DNA of 64,000 nt from assembly GCF_000952685.1 (NCBI RefSeq), contig NZ_JYHV01000004.1, positions 1 to 64,000 of the forward strand, written 5' to 3'. The translations under genes were made by a program, and so were the position numbers. Shown here piece by piece: positions 51,320 to 61,337 of this stretch; within the stretch, counting starts at the first letter, position 1, and each line of letters opens with the position of its first letter. The notes under the pieces were generated by a model, which ran no database searches, was not told the DNA's origin, and saw nothing but the letters and a program-made list of their open reading frames with translations. Origin of the DNA: Stutzerimonas stutzeri. Lineage in GTDB: Bacteria; Pseudomonadota; Gammaproteobacteria; Pseudomonadales; Pseudomonadaceae.

Positions 51320-53512
51320 TCATAGCGCTTCCAGTTTGGCATAACTGAGCATCAACCACTTGCTTCCTTCGTCTTCGAAATTCACCTGGACGCGTGCCTG
51401 AGCGCCGGAACCTTCGAAATTGAGGATGGTGCCTTCGCCGAACAGCGAATGGCGGACACGCTGACCGAGGTTGAACGGGGTTTCCGGCACGTTGGCGCCG
51501 TCGAATAACGAACCACCGCTCATGCCGCGGGTGTTGAAGCTGCGGCTGACGGTATTGCTCAGGCGCACTTCGCTGACCAGTGCAGGTGGCAGCTCGCGGA
51601 CGAAACGCGAGACCTTGTTATAGGTCTCGCTGCCGTACAAGCGCCGGGTTTCAGCATAGGTGATGATCAGTTGCTGCATGGCGCGGGTGATGCCGACATA
51701 GGCCAGCCGGCGTTCTTCTTCCAGACGGCCGGGTTCTTCCAGGCTCATCTTGTGCGGAAACAGCCCTTCTTCCATGCCAACCAGGAACACCAGCGGGAAC
51801 TCCAGTCCCTTGGCGCTATGCAGCGTCATCAACTGCACGCTGTCTTCGTGATCGCCGGCCTGCTGCTCGCCGGCTTCCAGCGAGGCGTGATCGAGGAAGG
51901 CGGCCAGTGGCGTCTGCTCGTCCTCTTCGTCTTCGCTGTAGTTGTCGAAGGCACGCGCGGCGGAAACCAGTTCCTCGAGGTTCTCCACCCGTGCCTGGGC
52001 TTTTTCGCCTTTCTCGTCACGGTGATAGGCGAGCAGTCCGGATTGTTCGATGACCAGCTGCGCCATGTTGTGCAGCTGCATGCCCTCCACCTTCAGGGCA
52101 AGGGTGTCGATCAGTTCGACGAAGCCGTTCAGCGCGCTGGCCGCACGGCCCGAGACTACTTTGGTACCGACCGCCTGGTGCAGCGCGGCCCACATCGAGG
52201 TGCTTTGCTGGCGGGCCAACTGGCGCAGGGCTTCGACGGTCTTCTCACCGATGCCACGCGCCGGCACGTTGATCACTCGCTCCAGCGCTGCGTCGTTGTC
52301 GCGCGTCTGGATCAGCCGCAGGTAGGCCATGGCGTTCTTGATCTCGGCACGCTCGAAGAAGCGCTGGCCGCCATAGATCCGGTAGGGGATTCGCTCGCGC
52401 AGCAGGGCTTCTTCGAGCACCCGCGACTGCGCATTGGAGCGGTAGAGAATGGCGATCTCGCTACGTGCCAGACCTTCCTTGCGGATCGCACTCTCGATGC
52501 TTTCCACCACGTAGCGCGCTTCGTCGTGCTCGTTGAAGGCGGCGTAGAGGCTGATCGGCTCGCCTTCGCAGCCCTCGGTCCAGAGTTCCTTGCCGAGGCG
52601 GCCCTGGTTGTTGGCGATCAGCGCGTTGGCCGCCTTGAGGATACAAGCGGTGGAGCGGTAGTTCTGCTCCAGGCGGATGGTTTCGGCATCCGGGAAGTCT
52701 TCGCTGAACTGGTGCAGATTTTCCACCCGCGCGCCGCGCCAGCCATAGATCGATTGGTCATCGTCGCCCACCACCATCAGGCTCTCGCCGCCCTTGGCCA
52801 GCAGGCGCAGCCAGGCGTATTGCACGGCATTGGTGTCCTGGAACTCGTCCACCAGGATATGGCGGAAGCGCCGCTGATAGTGGTCGAGCAGCCCCGGATT
52901 GTCCCGCCACAGGTCCAGTGCGCGCAGCAGCAGCTCGGAGAAGTCGATTACGCCGGCGCGGGCACAGGCCTCTTCGTAAGCTTGGTAGATGCTCAGCATG
53001 GTGGCCAGGAACAGGTCGCCGCTGGGCTGGATGTGCTTGGGCCGCAGGCCTTCGTCCTTCTGCCCGTTGATCCACCACTGGGCCTGGCGCGCCGGCCAGC
53101 GTTGTTCATCGAGGCCGAGTTCGCGGATCACTCGCTTGACCAGGCGCTGTTGGTCGTCGGAGTCGAGGATCTGGAAGTTCTGCGCCAGCTTCGCTTCCTG
53201 CCAATGCGCGCGCAGCAGACGGTGTGCAAGCCCGTGGAAGGTACCGACCCACATGCCTTGTGGGTTGACCTTCATCAGCTGCTCGATGCGCTGGCGCATC
53301 TCGGCGGCGGCCTTGTTGGTAAAGGTCACCGAAAGGATCGAGTGCAATGATGCCCGTTCGACCTGGTGTAGCCAGGCGATGCGGTGCACCAGTACGCGGG
53401 TTTTACCCGAGCCGGCACCGGCGAGGACCAGTTGACGACCCAGCGGCGCGGCCACGGCCTGGCGCTGGGCATCGTTGAGGGAGTTCAGGAGGAGGGAGAG
53501 ATCGTCATGCAT
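51320..53512 (-). CDS. uvrD: DNA helicase II UvrD
   Basis: A 730-residue SF1A helicase for mismatch and nucleotide-excision repair. Walker A is GAGSGKTRVLVHRIAWL near residues 32-48. Further motifs include VDEFQDTNAVQYAWLRLL, GDDDQSIYGWRGA and TLHSAKGLEFPLVFLVGMEEGLFPH. The C-terminus carries the UvrD Tudor-like region (LGQRVRHSLFGEGTILNFEGSG). No LexA-type box was seen upstream. A palindrome TGACGTATACGTCA overlaps its stop codon. Confidence 0.95.
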   Translation of the reverse strand: MHDDLSLLLNSLNDAQRQAVAAPLGRQLVLAGAGSGKTRVLVHRIAWLHQVERASLHSILSVTFTNKAAAEMRQRIEQLMKVNPQGMWVGTFHGLAHRLLRAHWQEAKLAQNFQILDSDDQQRLVKRVIRELGLDEQRWPARQAQWWINGQKDEGLRPKHIQPSGDLFLATMLSIYQAYEEACARAGVIDFSELLLRALDLWRDNPGLLDHYQRRFRHILVDEFQDTNAVQYAWLRLLAKGGESLMVVGDDDQSIYGWRGARVENLHQFSEDFPDAETIRLEQNYRSTACILKAANALIANNQGRLGKELWTEGCEGEPISLYAAFNEHDEARYVVESIESAIRKEGLARSEIAILYRSNAQSRVLEEALLRERIPYRIYGGQRFFERAEIKNAMAYLRLIQTRDNDAALERVINVPARGIGEKTVEALRQLARQQSTSMWAALHQAVGTKVVSGRAASALNGFVELIDTLALKVEGMQLHNMAQLVIEQSGLLAYHRDEKGEKAQARVENLEELVSAARAFDNYSEDEEDEQTPLAAFLDHASLEAGEQQAGDHEDSVQLMTLHSAKGLEFPLVFLVGMEEGLFPHKMSLEEPGRLEEERRLAYVGITRAMQQLIITYAETRRLYGSETYNKVSRFVRELPPALVSEVRLSNTVSRSFNTRGMSGGSLFDGANVPETPFNLGQRVRHSLFGEGTILNFEGSGAQARVQVNFEDEGSKWLMLSYAKLEAL

Positions 53513-53778
53513 CGGCGCATTCTAGCCGTAAACCGACCCGGCTGGCTCGCGCAACGGACGGGCGCGGAGGTACGATCGTTTGAGCGTTGGCTGCGGGTGG
53601 GTTTGCGCGGGGTGGTTCGGATTCGGTCTGCCTCGTTTTTGCGTTTTCTCAAGCCGAGGTGAGCGGCGGTTCTCGTTCATTGGTCGGAACGGGCTATTGC
53701 AGGGACTAGCAACATGCCATCATCGGTCGGTGACTGCAGCGCCTTGACGCCCTTACAGACACCCTATTACAAGACGGC

Positions 53779-56622
53779 ATGATGATCGATTCCGCTCAAT
53801 CAACCCCAACGGTGTCACTGGCCAAGGAGAATCAGGCCGTACTCGACCTCGCTGACCTCGATCAACGGACTGAGCGTACGCGACTGCTTTATCAGGGCTC
53901 CCGGGCCTCGCTGTTGTTGATGATTTTCGCCAGCCTGGCCTTCGCTGGGCTGCTGTGGAACGAGGCGCCGCCGCTGGAGCTGGTGCTATGGTCGGGTTGG
54001 ACGCTGTTGCTAGCGTTGCTGCGATTGCATCAGGCGTACGCGTTCGATAAGGCCGAGGCGGACGATCAACAGCGTCCGCAATGGCGGCAACATTTCTTGC
54101 TCGGCAGTGCCTTTACGGCGGTCACGCTCTGCTACGCGATCGTGGCACTGATTCCCAACGACGATTTCCTTCAACAGACCCTACTGTATGGTGCGGTCGG
54201 CTCGGTCATCATCGCCGCTAGCGTCGCGAGTGGCGTTTCATTGCGTGCCTTTCTGGTTTTCACCATCCCCAGCCTGCTGCCCGCCGCGTTTGTATTACTG
54301 AGTAGTGGCCAGGCGCTGCGCCAGGGCTGGGGCGTGCTGACCGTCATCGTGCTGGCAATGCTGAGCATGATCGCTTGGCAGACCAATCGCCTGCAGACGG
54401 CGAGCCTGCGTCAGCGCTGCCAAAACCAACTGCTGATCGCGCGCCTTCAACACATTCGCGGCGAAGCGACCCAGCTGAACGGTGAGCTGGCGCGCGAAGT
54501 AGAACAGCGCCGACACGCCGAAGATCAATTGCGCGAAGCCTATGACGGGCTTGAGCAACGCGTGGCCGAGCGCACCGCTGAGCTGCGTGAAAGCGAGGCG
54601 CGACTGACCCTGGCGCTCGAAGCTAGCGAGCTGGGACTGTGGGATTGGAATATCGAACAGGGCGAGGTGCACCATTCGCGCATGGAAGTGGTGTTCGGCA
54701 TCGGCCAGAACGATTCGGCGCGGCGGATTGACCCGCAACGGCCGGAGATTCACCCCGAAGACCTGCCGCGGGTACGCAAGGAAATCATTGCCCACTTCAA
54801 GGGCGAAACCGAGCTGTACAGGGTTCAGTACCGGGCGCTGCGGCCGGACGGTAGCTGCCTGTGGATGGAGGATCGCGGTCGGGTCATTGAACGCGACGCC
54901 AAGGGGCGTGCGGTGCGAATGATCGGCACCCGTCGGGATGTCAGCGAAACCCATCGGCAGGCTGAGCAACAGCGTCTGGCAGCTGCCGTATTCGAGGCGG
55001 CGAGCGAGGGCATGGCAATCATGGATGCCGAGTTCCGCGTGCTGGCAGTCAATAATGCCTGCTGTGCGTTGTCCGGTTACACGCGTGAGGAGCTCATCGG
55101 GCGCAGCGTCGCCCGCTTGGCCAGTTCAGAGGACAGCCGTCAGCAGTACGCGTCAATTCGCGAGTCGCTGGAGCAGGACGGATGCTGGCAGGGCGAGTTG
55201 ATCGAGACCCGCAAGAACGGCGAGGTCTATCCGCAATGGGCCCAGCTGCAGGTGGTTCGTGATAGCCGAGGCCGCATCAGCAACGTGGTGGCATTCGTTT
55301 CGGACATCGGCGTCCGACGGCAGGTAGAGGAGCGTCTGCGCTATCTGACGCACTTCGACGAACTCACCGGACTGGCCAATCGCGGCATGCTCAAGGCCCG
55401 TCTGCACGCAGCCTGCGAGCGTGCGCGCAACAGCAATCGCGGCCTGGCGGTGCTCTACATCGACCTCGACCGTTTCAAGCTGCTCAACCAGAGCCTGGGG
55501 CACGAAGCGGCTGATCAGCTACTGCGCGAAGTGTCCCGCCGCTTGTCGCACACCTTCTCCGATGCTGACACCATCGCGCGGCTGTCTGGCGATGAGTTCG
55601 TGGTCGTGCTCGAGGGCTATGGCAGCCTGTCGACTTTGGCGCACAGCGGCAGCCGATTGCTGTCGCGCATCAGCAAGCCGGTGCTTGTCGATGGCCAGGA
55701 GCTGGTGGTCAGTGCGTCCGTCGGCGTCAGCTTGATGCCCGACAATGCTCGCGAAGCTACCTCGCTGCTGCTACAGGCGAACATGGCGATGCAGCATGCC
55801 AAACACCTGGGCGGCAACACGCTGCAGTTCTTCACCGAGCGCTTGCAGACCTCCAGTCTGGAAAACCTGCAGCTGGAAAATCAGTTACGTCGCGCGCTCG
55901 ACGAGGGGCAGCTGGAAGTCTTCTACCAGCCGCGGTTGGACGTGGTGGATGATCGCCTTGACGCTGCCGAGGCGCTGGTGCGTTGGCGGCATCCACAGCA
56001 GGGCTTGATGGCGCCGGGTTCCTTCATCCCGCTGGCTGAAGAGACCGGCCTGATCATCCCGTTGGGCGAGTTCGTCCTGCGTGAGGCCTGCCGGCAAGCC
56101 CGGCAATGGCAGCTGGATGGACTGGCGGCGATCCGGGTCTCGGTAAACCTTTCGGTCAAACAGCTGCGCCAGGGGAATCTGGTCAGTCTGGTGCGTCAGG
56201 TGCTGGAGGAGACCGGCCTGCCGGCGGACCGGCTGGAACTGGAACTGACCGAAAGCCAGTTGCTCGATGACGTCGACAATGCCGTCAGCATCAGTCATCA
56301 GCTGCGCGCACTGGGCGTGAAACTGGCGATCGACGATTTCGGTACTGGCTACTCCTCGCTCAGCTACCTGAAGCGCTTCCCGGTGGACTTCGTCAAGATC
56401 GACCGGTCGTTCATCTCGGAGCTCGATCAGTTTGGCGAAGACTCCGCTATCGTCCGCGCCATCATCGCCATGGTTCATAGCCTGGAACTGAAGGTGGTGG
56501 CCGAGGGTGTGGAAACCCAGGAGCAGATGGACTTTCTCAAGGCGCATCAGTGCGACGAAGTCCAGGGCTACCTGATCAGTCGGCCGGTTCCGGCTGGCGA
56601 GTTCGTCAAACTGCTGGCTTGA
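53779..56622 (+). CDS. Membrane PAS-GGDEF-EAL cyclic-di-GMP protein
   Basis: A 947-residue multidomain protein. Five to six hydrophobic helices occupy residues about 42-203. A coiled coil (about 225-275) links to two PAS domains (about 275-390 and 400-515), a GGDEF domain and an EAL domain. The GGDEF signature is SGDEF (603-607). The EAL domain keeps EAL (731-733), [26 protein letters not shown] and AEGVETQEQ, so phosphodiesterase activity is likely. The diguanylate cyclase half may be weak or regulatory. It would affect motility and biofilm through c-di-GMP; a link to the flagellar locus is not shown. Confidence 0.93.
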   Translation: MMIDSAQSTPTVSLAKENQAVLDLADLDQRTERTRLLYQGSRASLLLMIFASLAFAGLLWNEAPPLELVLWSGWTLLLALLRLHQAYAFDKAEADDQQRPQWRQHFLLGSAFTAVTLCYAIVALIPNDDFLQQTLLYGAVGSVIIAASVASGVSLRAFLVFTIPSLLPAAFVLLSSGQALRQGWGVLTVIVLAMLSMIAWQTNRLQTASLRQRCQNQLLIARLQHIRGEATQLNGELAREVEQRRHAEDQLREAYDGLEQRVAERTAELRESEARLTLALEASELGLWDWNIEQGEVHHSRMEVVFGIGQNDSARRIDPQRPEIHPEDLPRVRKEIIAHFKGETELYRVQYRALRPDGSCLWMEDRGRVIERDAKGRAVRMIGTRRDVSETHRQAEQQRLAAAVFEAASEGMAIMDAEFRVLAVNNACCALSGYTREELIGRSVARLASSEDSRQQYASIRESLEQDGCWQGELIETRKNGEVYPQWAQLQVVRDSRGRISNVVAFVSDIGVRRQVEERLRYLTHFDELTGLANRGMLKARLHAACERARNSNRGLAVLYIDLDRFKLLNQSLGHEAADQLLREVSRRLSHTFSDADTIARLSGDEFVVVLEGYGSLSTLAHSGSRLLSRISKPVLVDGQELVVSASVGVSLMPDNAREATSLLLQANMAMQHAKHLGGNTLQFFTERLQTSSLENLQLENQLRRALDEGQLEVFYQPRLDVVDDRLDAAEALVRWRHPQQGLMAPGSFIPLAEETGLIIPLGEFVLREACRQARQWQLDGLAAIRVSVNLSVKQLRQGNLVSLVRQVLEETGLPADRLELELTESQLLDDVDNAVSISHQLRALGVKLAIDDFGTGYSSLSYLKRFPVDFVKIDRSFISELDQFGEDSAIVRAIIAMVHSLELKVVAEGVETQEQMDFLKAHQCDEVQGYLISRPVPAGEFVKLLA

Positions 56623-56774
56623 AAAAAAAAGCTGGAAGCGAGACCGCTCTCAGTCTGGTCGGGCGGCCGGGCGGCGTTCCGCTTCGATCTCACAGCGATT
56701 GGGCTACTCAACGAAAAGCGTGGGTGAACGCCCATCCTGCGGCAGCCAACGGTCCATAAACCGCGTCTTCCCGA

Positions 56775-58139
56775 TTAGCCGCGAGTCGTGTCGCCGTCCA
56801 GCTCACGCATCAGCAGCGCATGCTGCAGGTCGACGCTTTCCGGTACGGGTAGATAGAGCACATGGCCGTCTCCAGGTGCCACCTCGGCGCGCTCACCCCG
56901 CTTGTTTTCCAGCGCTTCCAGGCGGAGGTTCAGATTGCCCTGCGGAGTCATCAACTCCAGGCGGTCGCCGACGGCGAAGCGGTTCTTGACGATGACCTCG
57001 GCGAGCCCGTTGCGCCGTTCGCCGGTCAACTCGCCAACGAACTGCTGGCGATCGGAAAGCGAGAAGCCACGTTCGTAGTTCTGGTATTCATCATGCACGT
57101 GACGGCGCAGAAAGCCCTCGGTGTAGCCGCGGTGGGCCAGGGACTCCAGGGTGTCCATCAGCGACTTGTCGAATGGCCGTCCGGCCACCGCGTCGTCGAT
57201 GGCCTTGCGGTAGACCTGCGCGGTGCGCGCGACGTAGTAGTGGGACTTGGTGCGACCTTCGATCTTCAGCGAATGCACGCCCATCTGCACCAGTCGCTCG
57301 ACGTGCTGCACGGCGCGCAGATCCTTGGAGTTCATGATGTAGGTGCCGTGCTCGTCTTCGAAGGCCTCCATCAACTCGCCGGGGCGGCTGCTGTCTTCGA
57401 GCAGGAACACCTGATCGGTCGGCGCGCCAGCGCCCAAGGTCGGCTGGATGCCGCCTGCGCCGAGCTGCTGCACCGGGATCGGCTGGTACTGCTGGACGAT
57501 GTTGCCCAGCTCGTCTTCCTTGCCCTCGTGTGCCTTGTACTGCCAGCGGCAGGCGTTGGTGCAGGAGCCTTGGTTGGGATCGCGTTTGTTGATGTAGCCC
57601 GAGAGGAGGCAGCGTCCAGAATAGGCCATGCACAGCGCGCCGTGGACGAAGACCTCCAGCTCCATGCCCGGCACCTTTTCGCGAATCTTGCCGATCTCTT
57701 CCAGCGACAACTCGCGCGAGAGGATGGCGCGGGTCAGGCCCTGCTGGCGCCAGAACTCGACGCTCGCCCAGTTCACCGCGTTAGCCTGCACCGAGAGGTG
57801 AATGGTCATCTCCGGAAAGTTCTGGCGGACCAGCATGATCAGGCCGGGGTCGGACATGATCAGCGCATCCGGGCCCATGGCGATCACCGGCTCCAAATCC
57901 TTGATGAACGTTTTCAGCTTGGCGTTGTGCGGAGCGATGTTGACCACCACGTAGAACTGCTTGCCTTGGGAATGGGCCTCCTCGATGCCCAGGCGCAGAT
58001 TGGCGTGGTCGAACTCGTTGTTGCGCACGCGCAGGCTGTAGCGCGGTTGGCCGGCATAGACGGCATCGGCACCGTAGGCGAAGGCGTAACGCATGGATTT
58101 GAGGGTGCCGGCAGGCGACAGCAGTTCGGGCTGGGTCAT
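56775..58139 (-). CDS. trhP: tRNA 5-hydroxyuridine modification protein TrhP/YegQ (U32 family)
   Basis: A 454-residue U32 peptidase-like protein, the normal length for YegQ. The N-terminus reads PELLSPAGTLKSMRYAFAYGADAVYAGQPRYSLRVR. The family block with four cysteines is present (GALCMAYSGRCLLSG, then NQGSCTNACRW), proposed to bind an iron-sulfur cluster. TrhP makes 5-hydroxyuridine at wobble position 34 with prephenate. It is a stand-alone gene. Confidence 0.92.
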   Translation of the reverse strand: MTQPELLSPAGTLKSMRYAFAYGADAVYAGQPRYSLRVRNNEFDHANLRLGIEEAHSQGKQFYVVVNIAPHNAKLKTFIKDLEPVIAMGPDALIMSDPGLIMLVRQNFPEMTIHLSVQANAVNWASVEFWRQQGLTRAILSRELSLEEIGKIREKVPGMELEVFVHGALCMAYSGRCLLSGYINKRDPNQGSCTNACRWQYKAHEGKEDELGNIVQQYQPIPVQQLGAGGIQPTLGAGAPTDQVFLLEDSSRPGELMEAFEDEHGTYIMNSKDLRAVQHVERLVQMGVHSLKIEGRTKSHYYVARTAQVYRKAIDDAVAGRPFDKSLMDTLESLAHRGYTEGFLRRHVHDEYQNYERGFSLSDRQQFVGELTGERRNGLAEVIVKNRFAVGDRLELMTPQGNLNLRLEALENKRGERAEVAPGDGHVLYLPVPESVDLQHALLMRELDGDTTRG

Positions 58140-58322
58140 GGTGCGGTGGCTCGGTATATCAACAAGAAAAGTAGGTGGATTCTACTGAACCGGCAGCTGC
58201 GTTTCGCCCGGTTGGATCAAGTGAGTGGCGAACTCCTGTAGCCGCCCCCAGTCACTCACTAAAGGGCTTGATCGAGCGTACCGAGTTGCATGCAAACCAA
58301 CCGTCAACTCCCGGAGGCCATC

Positions 58323-58790
58323 GTGAGCGACACCCCCGTCGATGCCAGAGGTAGCCTGATCTCGACGATCTTCTGCGGGATCGGTTTGATGGCGGCGGTC
58401 GACGAGATCGTCTTTCATCAACTTCTTGCCTGGCACCATTTCTTCGACCGATCCACGCTCGCCATCGCGCTGCTATCCGATGGGCTGCTTCACGCCGCCG
58501 AGTTGCTCATGCTGGCGGCAGGCGCCTATCTGTTCATGCGCCTGAGCCGTCAGCGATCCGTGTCGCAGCGGGCCGCATGGGCCGGGCTGTTGTTCGGTGC
58601 CGGCGGGTTTCAGCTGTTCGACGGCATCGTCAACCACAAGCTGTTGCGCCTGCATCAGGTGCGTTATGTCGATGAGCTCTGGCTCTATGACCTGGCCTGG
58701 AACGGCTTCGGTGTCGTGCTTCTGGTGATTGGCTTCATCATCTCGCGACAGCTCGGGCCCGGCCGAGCCGTGCCACTGCGGGGCGGATAG
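58323..58790 (+). CDS. DUF2243 membrane protein
   Basis: A 155-residue inner-membrane protein with four predicted helices and the family pattern GIGLMAAVDEIVFHQLLAWHHFFDRS, FGAGGFQLFDGIVNHKLLRLHQVRY. The GTG at 58323 has GGAGG five bases upstream and is preferred to an ATG at 58290. Conserved histidines suggest heme or metal contact. It forms a pair with ctaG four bases downstream, a common association of unknown biochemical meaning. Confidence 0.88.
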   Translation: MSDTPVDARGSLISTIFCGIGLMAAVDEIVFHQLLAWHHFFDRSTLAIALLSDGLLHAAELLMLAAGAYLFMRLSRQRSVSQRAAWAGLLFGAGGFQLFDGIVNHKLLRLHQVRYVDELWLYDLAWNGFGVVLLVIGFIISRQLGPGRAVPLRGG

Positions 58791-58793
58791 GCG

Positions 58794-59600
58794 ATGTCTC
58801 ACCAGGCCCATCTGCTGACGCTGGCCGGAACCTTCCTGCTGGTCTTACTCACCCTGAGCCTGTGGTTCGCCTATGTGCTCGGTGTGCGTGCGCAGCGCAG
58901 ACGTCGCAAGGCCTGGCACTGCTGGCGGCTGGTAAGTTTTTCGTTTGGCTGTGGTTTGCTGGTGCTGGCATTGTCGCCACCCATGGTCGAATGGGGCCAT
59001 GCCGACCTACGCGGGCACATGGCTCAACACCTGTTGCTGGGCATGTTCGCACCCCTCGCGTTGATGCTCGGTGCGCCCGGTACGCTATTGTTGCGTAGCG
59101 TGCCGGTGGTCACCGCACGGCGCCTCACCGATATCGCGGGTAGCCCGTTGGTGCGCTGCATGAGCCATCCGGTTACGGCGCTGCTATTGGATATCGGCGG
59201 GCTCTATGTGCTGTATCTGACGCCGCTGTATCAGCTGAGCTTCAATCAGCCACTGCTGCATGTCTGGCTGCAGCTGCATTTCGTCCTGGCCGGCTACCTG
59301 TTCAGCTGGTCGATTGCCGGGCCGGATCCCGCGCCCCATCGGCCTGGTATGTGGCTGCGGTTAGGGGTGCTGTTCGTTGCCATCGCCGCTCATGCCGTGC
59401 TCGGCAAGTTGATGTACGCCTACGGCTTTCCACGTGACTCGGCACACGATCTGGCGCAGATCGAGGCCGCTGCCCAGCTGATGTATTACGGCGGCGACCT
59501 GGCCGAGTTGCTGTTGGCACTGGTGTTCTTCGCCGCTTGGTATCGGCGCCGCGCAATGTCCGACGCGCTCGACTGGCAGACAGCAAACCGCCGGACCTAG
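58794..59600 (+). CDS. ctaG: CtaG-family cytochrome c oxidase assembly protein
   Basis: A 268-residue membrane protein with about seven helices. The caa3_CtaG pattern is visible: LVLALSPPMVEWGHADLRGHMAQHLLLGMFAPLALMLGAPGTLLLR, with the conserved histidines, and QLQHFVLAGYLFSW-type segments (here LQLHFVLAGYLFSWSIAGPDP). The family is linked to copper insertion in terminal oxidases. The gene converges on ask; the shared hairpin at 59586-59620 covers its stop. Confidence 0.88.
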   Translation: MSHQAHLLTLAGTFLLVLLTLSLWFAYVLGVRAQRRRRKAWHCWRLVSFSFGCGLLVLALSPPMVEWGHADLRGHMAQHLLLGMFAPLALMLGAPGTLLLRSVPVVTARRLTDIAGSPLVRCMSHPVTALLLDIGGLYVLYLTPLYQLSFNQPLLHVWLQLHFVLAGYLFSWSIAGPDPAPHRPGMWLRLGVLFVAIAAHAVLGKLMYAYGFPRDSAHDLAQIEAAAQLMYYGGDLAELLLALVFFAAWYRRRAMSDALDWQTANRRT

Positions 59601-59620
59601 CAGAGCCGGGTCCGGCGGTT
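59586..59620. terminator. Shared hairpin between ctaG and ask
   Basis: AACCGCCGGACC and GGTCCGGCGGTT are perfect 12-base arms around an 11-base loop. The left arm lies within the end of ctaG. There is no strong T-run, but the position between convergent genes supports a bidirectional terminator. Confidence 0.6.
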
Positions 59621-59642
59621 CGTGGCGTGCTGTCGCGGTGCG

Positions 59643-61073
59643 CTATGCAGCGGCGATCACGTCGCCGTGGTTTTCCGGCTCGATCAGTGCGCGGTGCAGC
59701 GCAGCGACCGCGTCGTCGTAGTCTTCCTCGTTGACCACGCACTGCATCTCCACCTGACGAATCGACTGGTGCACCGCCTGGATGCTGATGCCGGCACCGG
59801 CCAGGGCCGCGACGGTTTTGGCGAGGATGCCCTTGACCTTGAGGTCGGAACCGATCGCCGAGACGATGGCAACGTTGTGTACCGTAACCTCAGCAGCCGG
59901 GTACTTTTCCTCGATCAGCCGTGCGGCGCGGTTGATCAGCTTGCGCGAGCCCGATGCGTAGTAGGTGATGCTGTTGGCATCCGAGTCCTTGTTGACCACG
60001 TAGAGACGCAGCTGCTTGAGCAGCTTGCTGATCTCGATGTCGTAGCCGATGTCACCGAGCATGTCCTGGTCGAACACCTCGATGCCGAAGACATCCTTGC
60101 GCCCGGCGATGATCTCGACGCAGGGCCGCTCGCTCTTGTAGTCCTGGCTGATGAGGGTGCCGGCGTGTTCCGGCTCGAAGGCATTCTTGATGCGCAGTTC
60201 GATCCCAGCACGGCGCAGCGTCTTGGCCGCACGCGGATGGATCGCCTCCATGCCCAGGTTCGACAACTGGTCGGCCACGTCGTAGTTGGTGCGGCCGATG
60301 GTGACCACCTTGTCGGCACCGACCAGATTCGGGTCAGCACTGGAGAGGTGGAATTCCTTGTGGATGATCGCCTCGCGGGCTCCGGTAGCGGCGGCTATCT
60401 GCGCAAAGGTGATCTCGCTGTAGCCGCGATCGAAGGTGTTCATCAGCCCTTCGCTGCAGTGCGTATAGCCGGTGGCGACTACCAGTTCGCGAGACAGGTC
60501 CACCTCGGCGAAGCTGTGGCGCACCATCTCTTCGAACGGCAGCGGTGCATCGCGATGCCAGCCGGTCAGATCGACCATCTTGGCGTTGACGCCGCGGTGC
60601 TTGAGCGCCAATACAGAATTGAAGGCTGAGTGCGCTTCGCCGAGGGAGGCGAGCATCTCGCGGACCTTCATCAGATGCTCGTCGAGCTGGAAATGACCAT
60701 AGGCGCACAGGCGCTGCAGGCTGCTCATGCATTCGCGGGCATCGTCGATGCGCGAGTTGATGAACTGGTTGGCGGCACGCAGCTCGAATTCGCTGGCGAA
60801 CAGTTCGGCGTTCTTGCCGACCATGCGCTCGCGGATGGTTTCCAGCGCGTCGAGCCAGGCCCCTTCGCTGCGAGCATCGGCGAAGCGTTGGTAGACACCC
60901 GGCTCGCCGGTTTTCTTGTGTTCCAGCAGCAGATTGGTCATGCCGCTGTAGGCCGAGACGACGAAGACGCGCTGATAGAGCGCATCGCCTTCGCGCCCGC
61001 CGATGAAGATATTGTTCAGCAGCTCGTCGAAGCGGCTCATGGATGTGCCGCCGATTTTTTCTACGGTATGCAT
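59643..61073 (-). CDS. ask: Ectoine-linked aspartate kinase (Ask_Ect)
   Basis: A 476-residue aspartokinase that supplies aspartyl phosphate for L-2,4-diaminobutyrate, the ectoine precursor. Conserved parts include VEKIGGTSMSRF at the N-terminus, VFVVSAYSGMTNLLLEHKK, IIHKEFHLSSADPNLVGADKVV, and C-terminal ACT domains (VTVHNVAIVSAIGSDLKVKGILAKTVAALAGAGISIQAV). A specialised, feedback-tolerant aspartokinase encoded with ectABCD has been described in P. stutzeri A1501, and this gene occupies that place. The ATG at 61073 begins MHTVEKIGG. A 264-base gap without genes separates it from ectD. Confidence 0.93.
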   Translation of the reverse strand: MHTVEKIGGTSMSRFDELLNNIFIGGREGDALYQRVFVVSAYSGMTNLLLEHKKTGEPGVYQRFADARSEGAWLDALETIRERMVGKNAELFASEFELRAANQFINSRIDDARECMSSLQRLCAYGHFQLDEHLMKVREMLASLGEAHSAFNSVLALKHRGVNAKMVDLTGWHRDAPLPFEEMVRHSFAEVDLSRELVVATGYTHCSEGLMNTFDRGYSEITFAQIAAATGAREAIIHKEFHLSSADPNLVGADKVVTIGRTNYDVADQLSNLGMEAIHPRAAKTLRRAGIELRIKNAFEPEHAGTLISQDYKSERPCVEIIAGRKDVFGIEVFDQDMLGDIGYDIEISKLLKQLRLYVVNKDSDANSITYYASGSRKLINRAARLIEEKYPAAEVTVHNVAIVSAIGSDLKVKGILAKTVAALAGAGISIQAVHQSIRQVEMQCVVNEEDYDDAVAALHRALIEPENHGDVIAAA

Positions 61074-61337
61074 CGATTCAACTTCCCGTCTTGGGGGTGA
61101 ATTTTCATCCCTGGGCCGCCATCTGGCCGCCAACAAAGATCAGACCCATAGTCGGGCCTGATGAGATCCAGCCGTTAAAAACTACCTGCGTTGCCTAGCC
61201 GGCCGCGCCAATACGGCGTTAGGAATCGCTTCGAAATGTCCATTTACAGCTCTAAACCCGAGCGCGAGCCCGGTCCTTTTCTCAGCGATTCCTGCCTTGT
61301 CTTGGCTGCCTCGCTGACGTTTCTAACCGCCTGGATG

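Noticed and set aside
51309..51322. Palindrome TGACGTATACGTCA at the uvrD stop
   Set aside because: Perfect but short and overlapping coding sequence. There is no T-run, and the dctP start is nearby without clear promoter elements.
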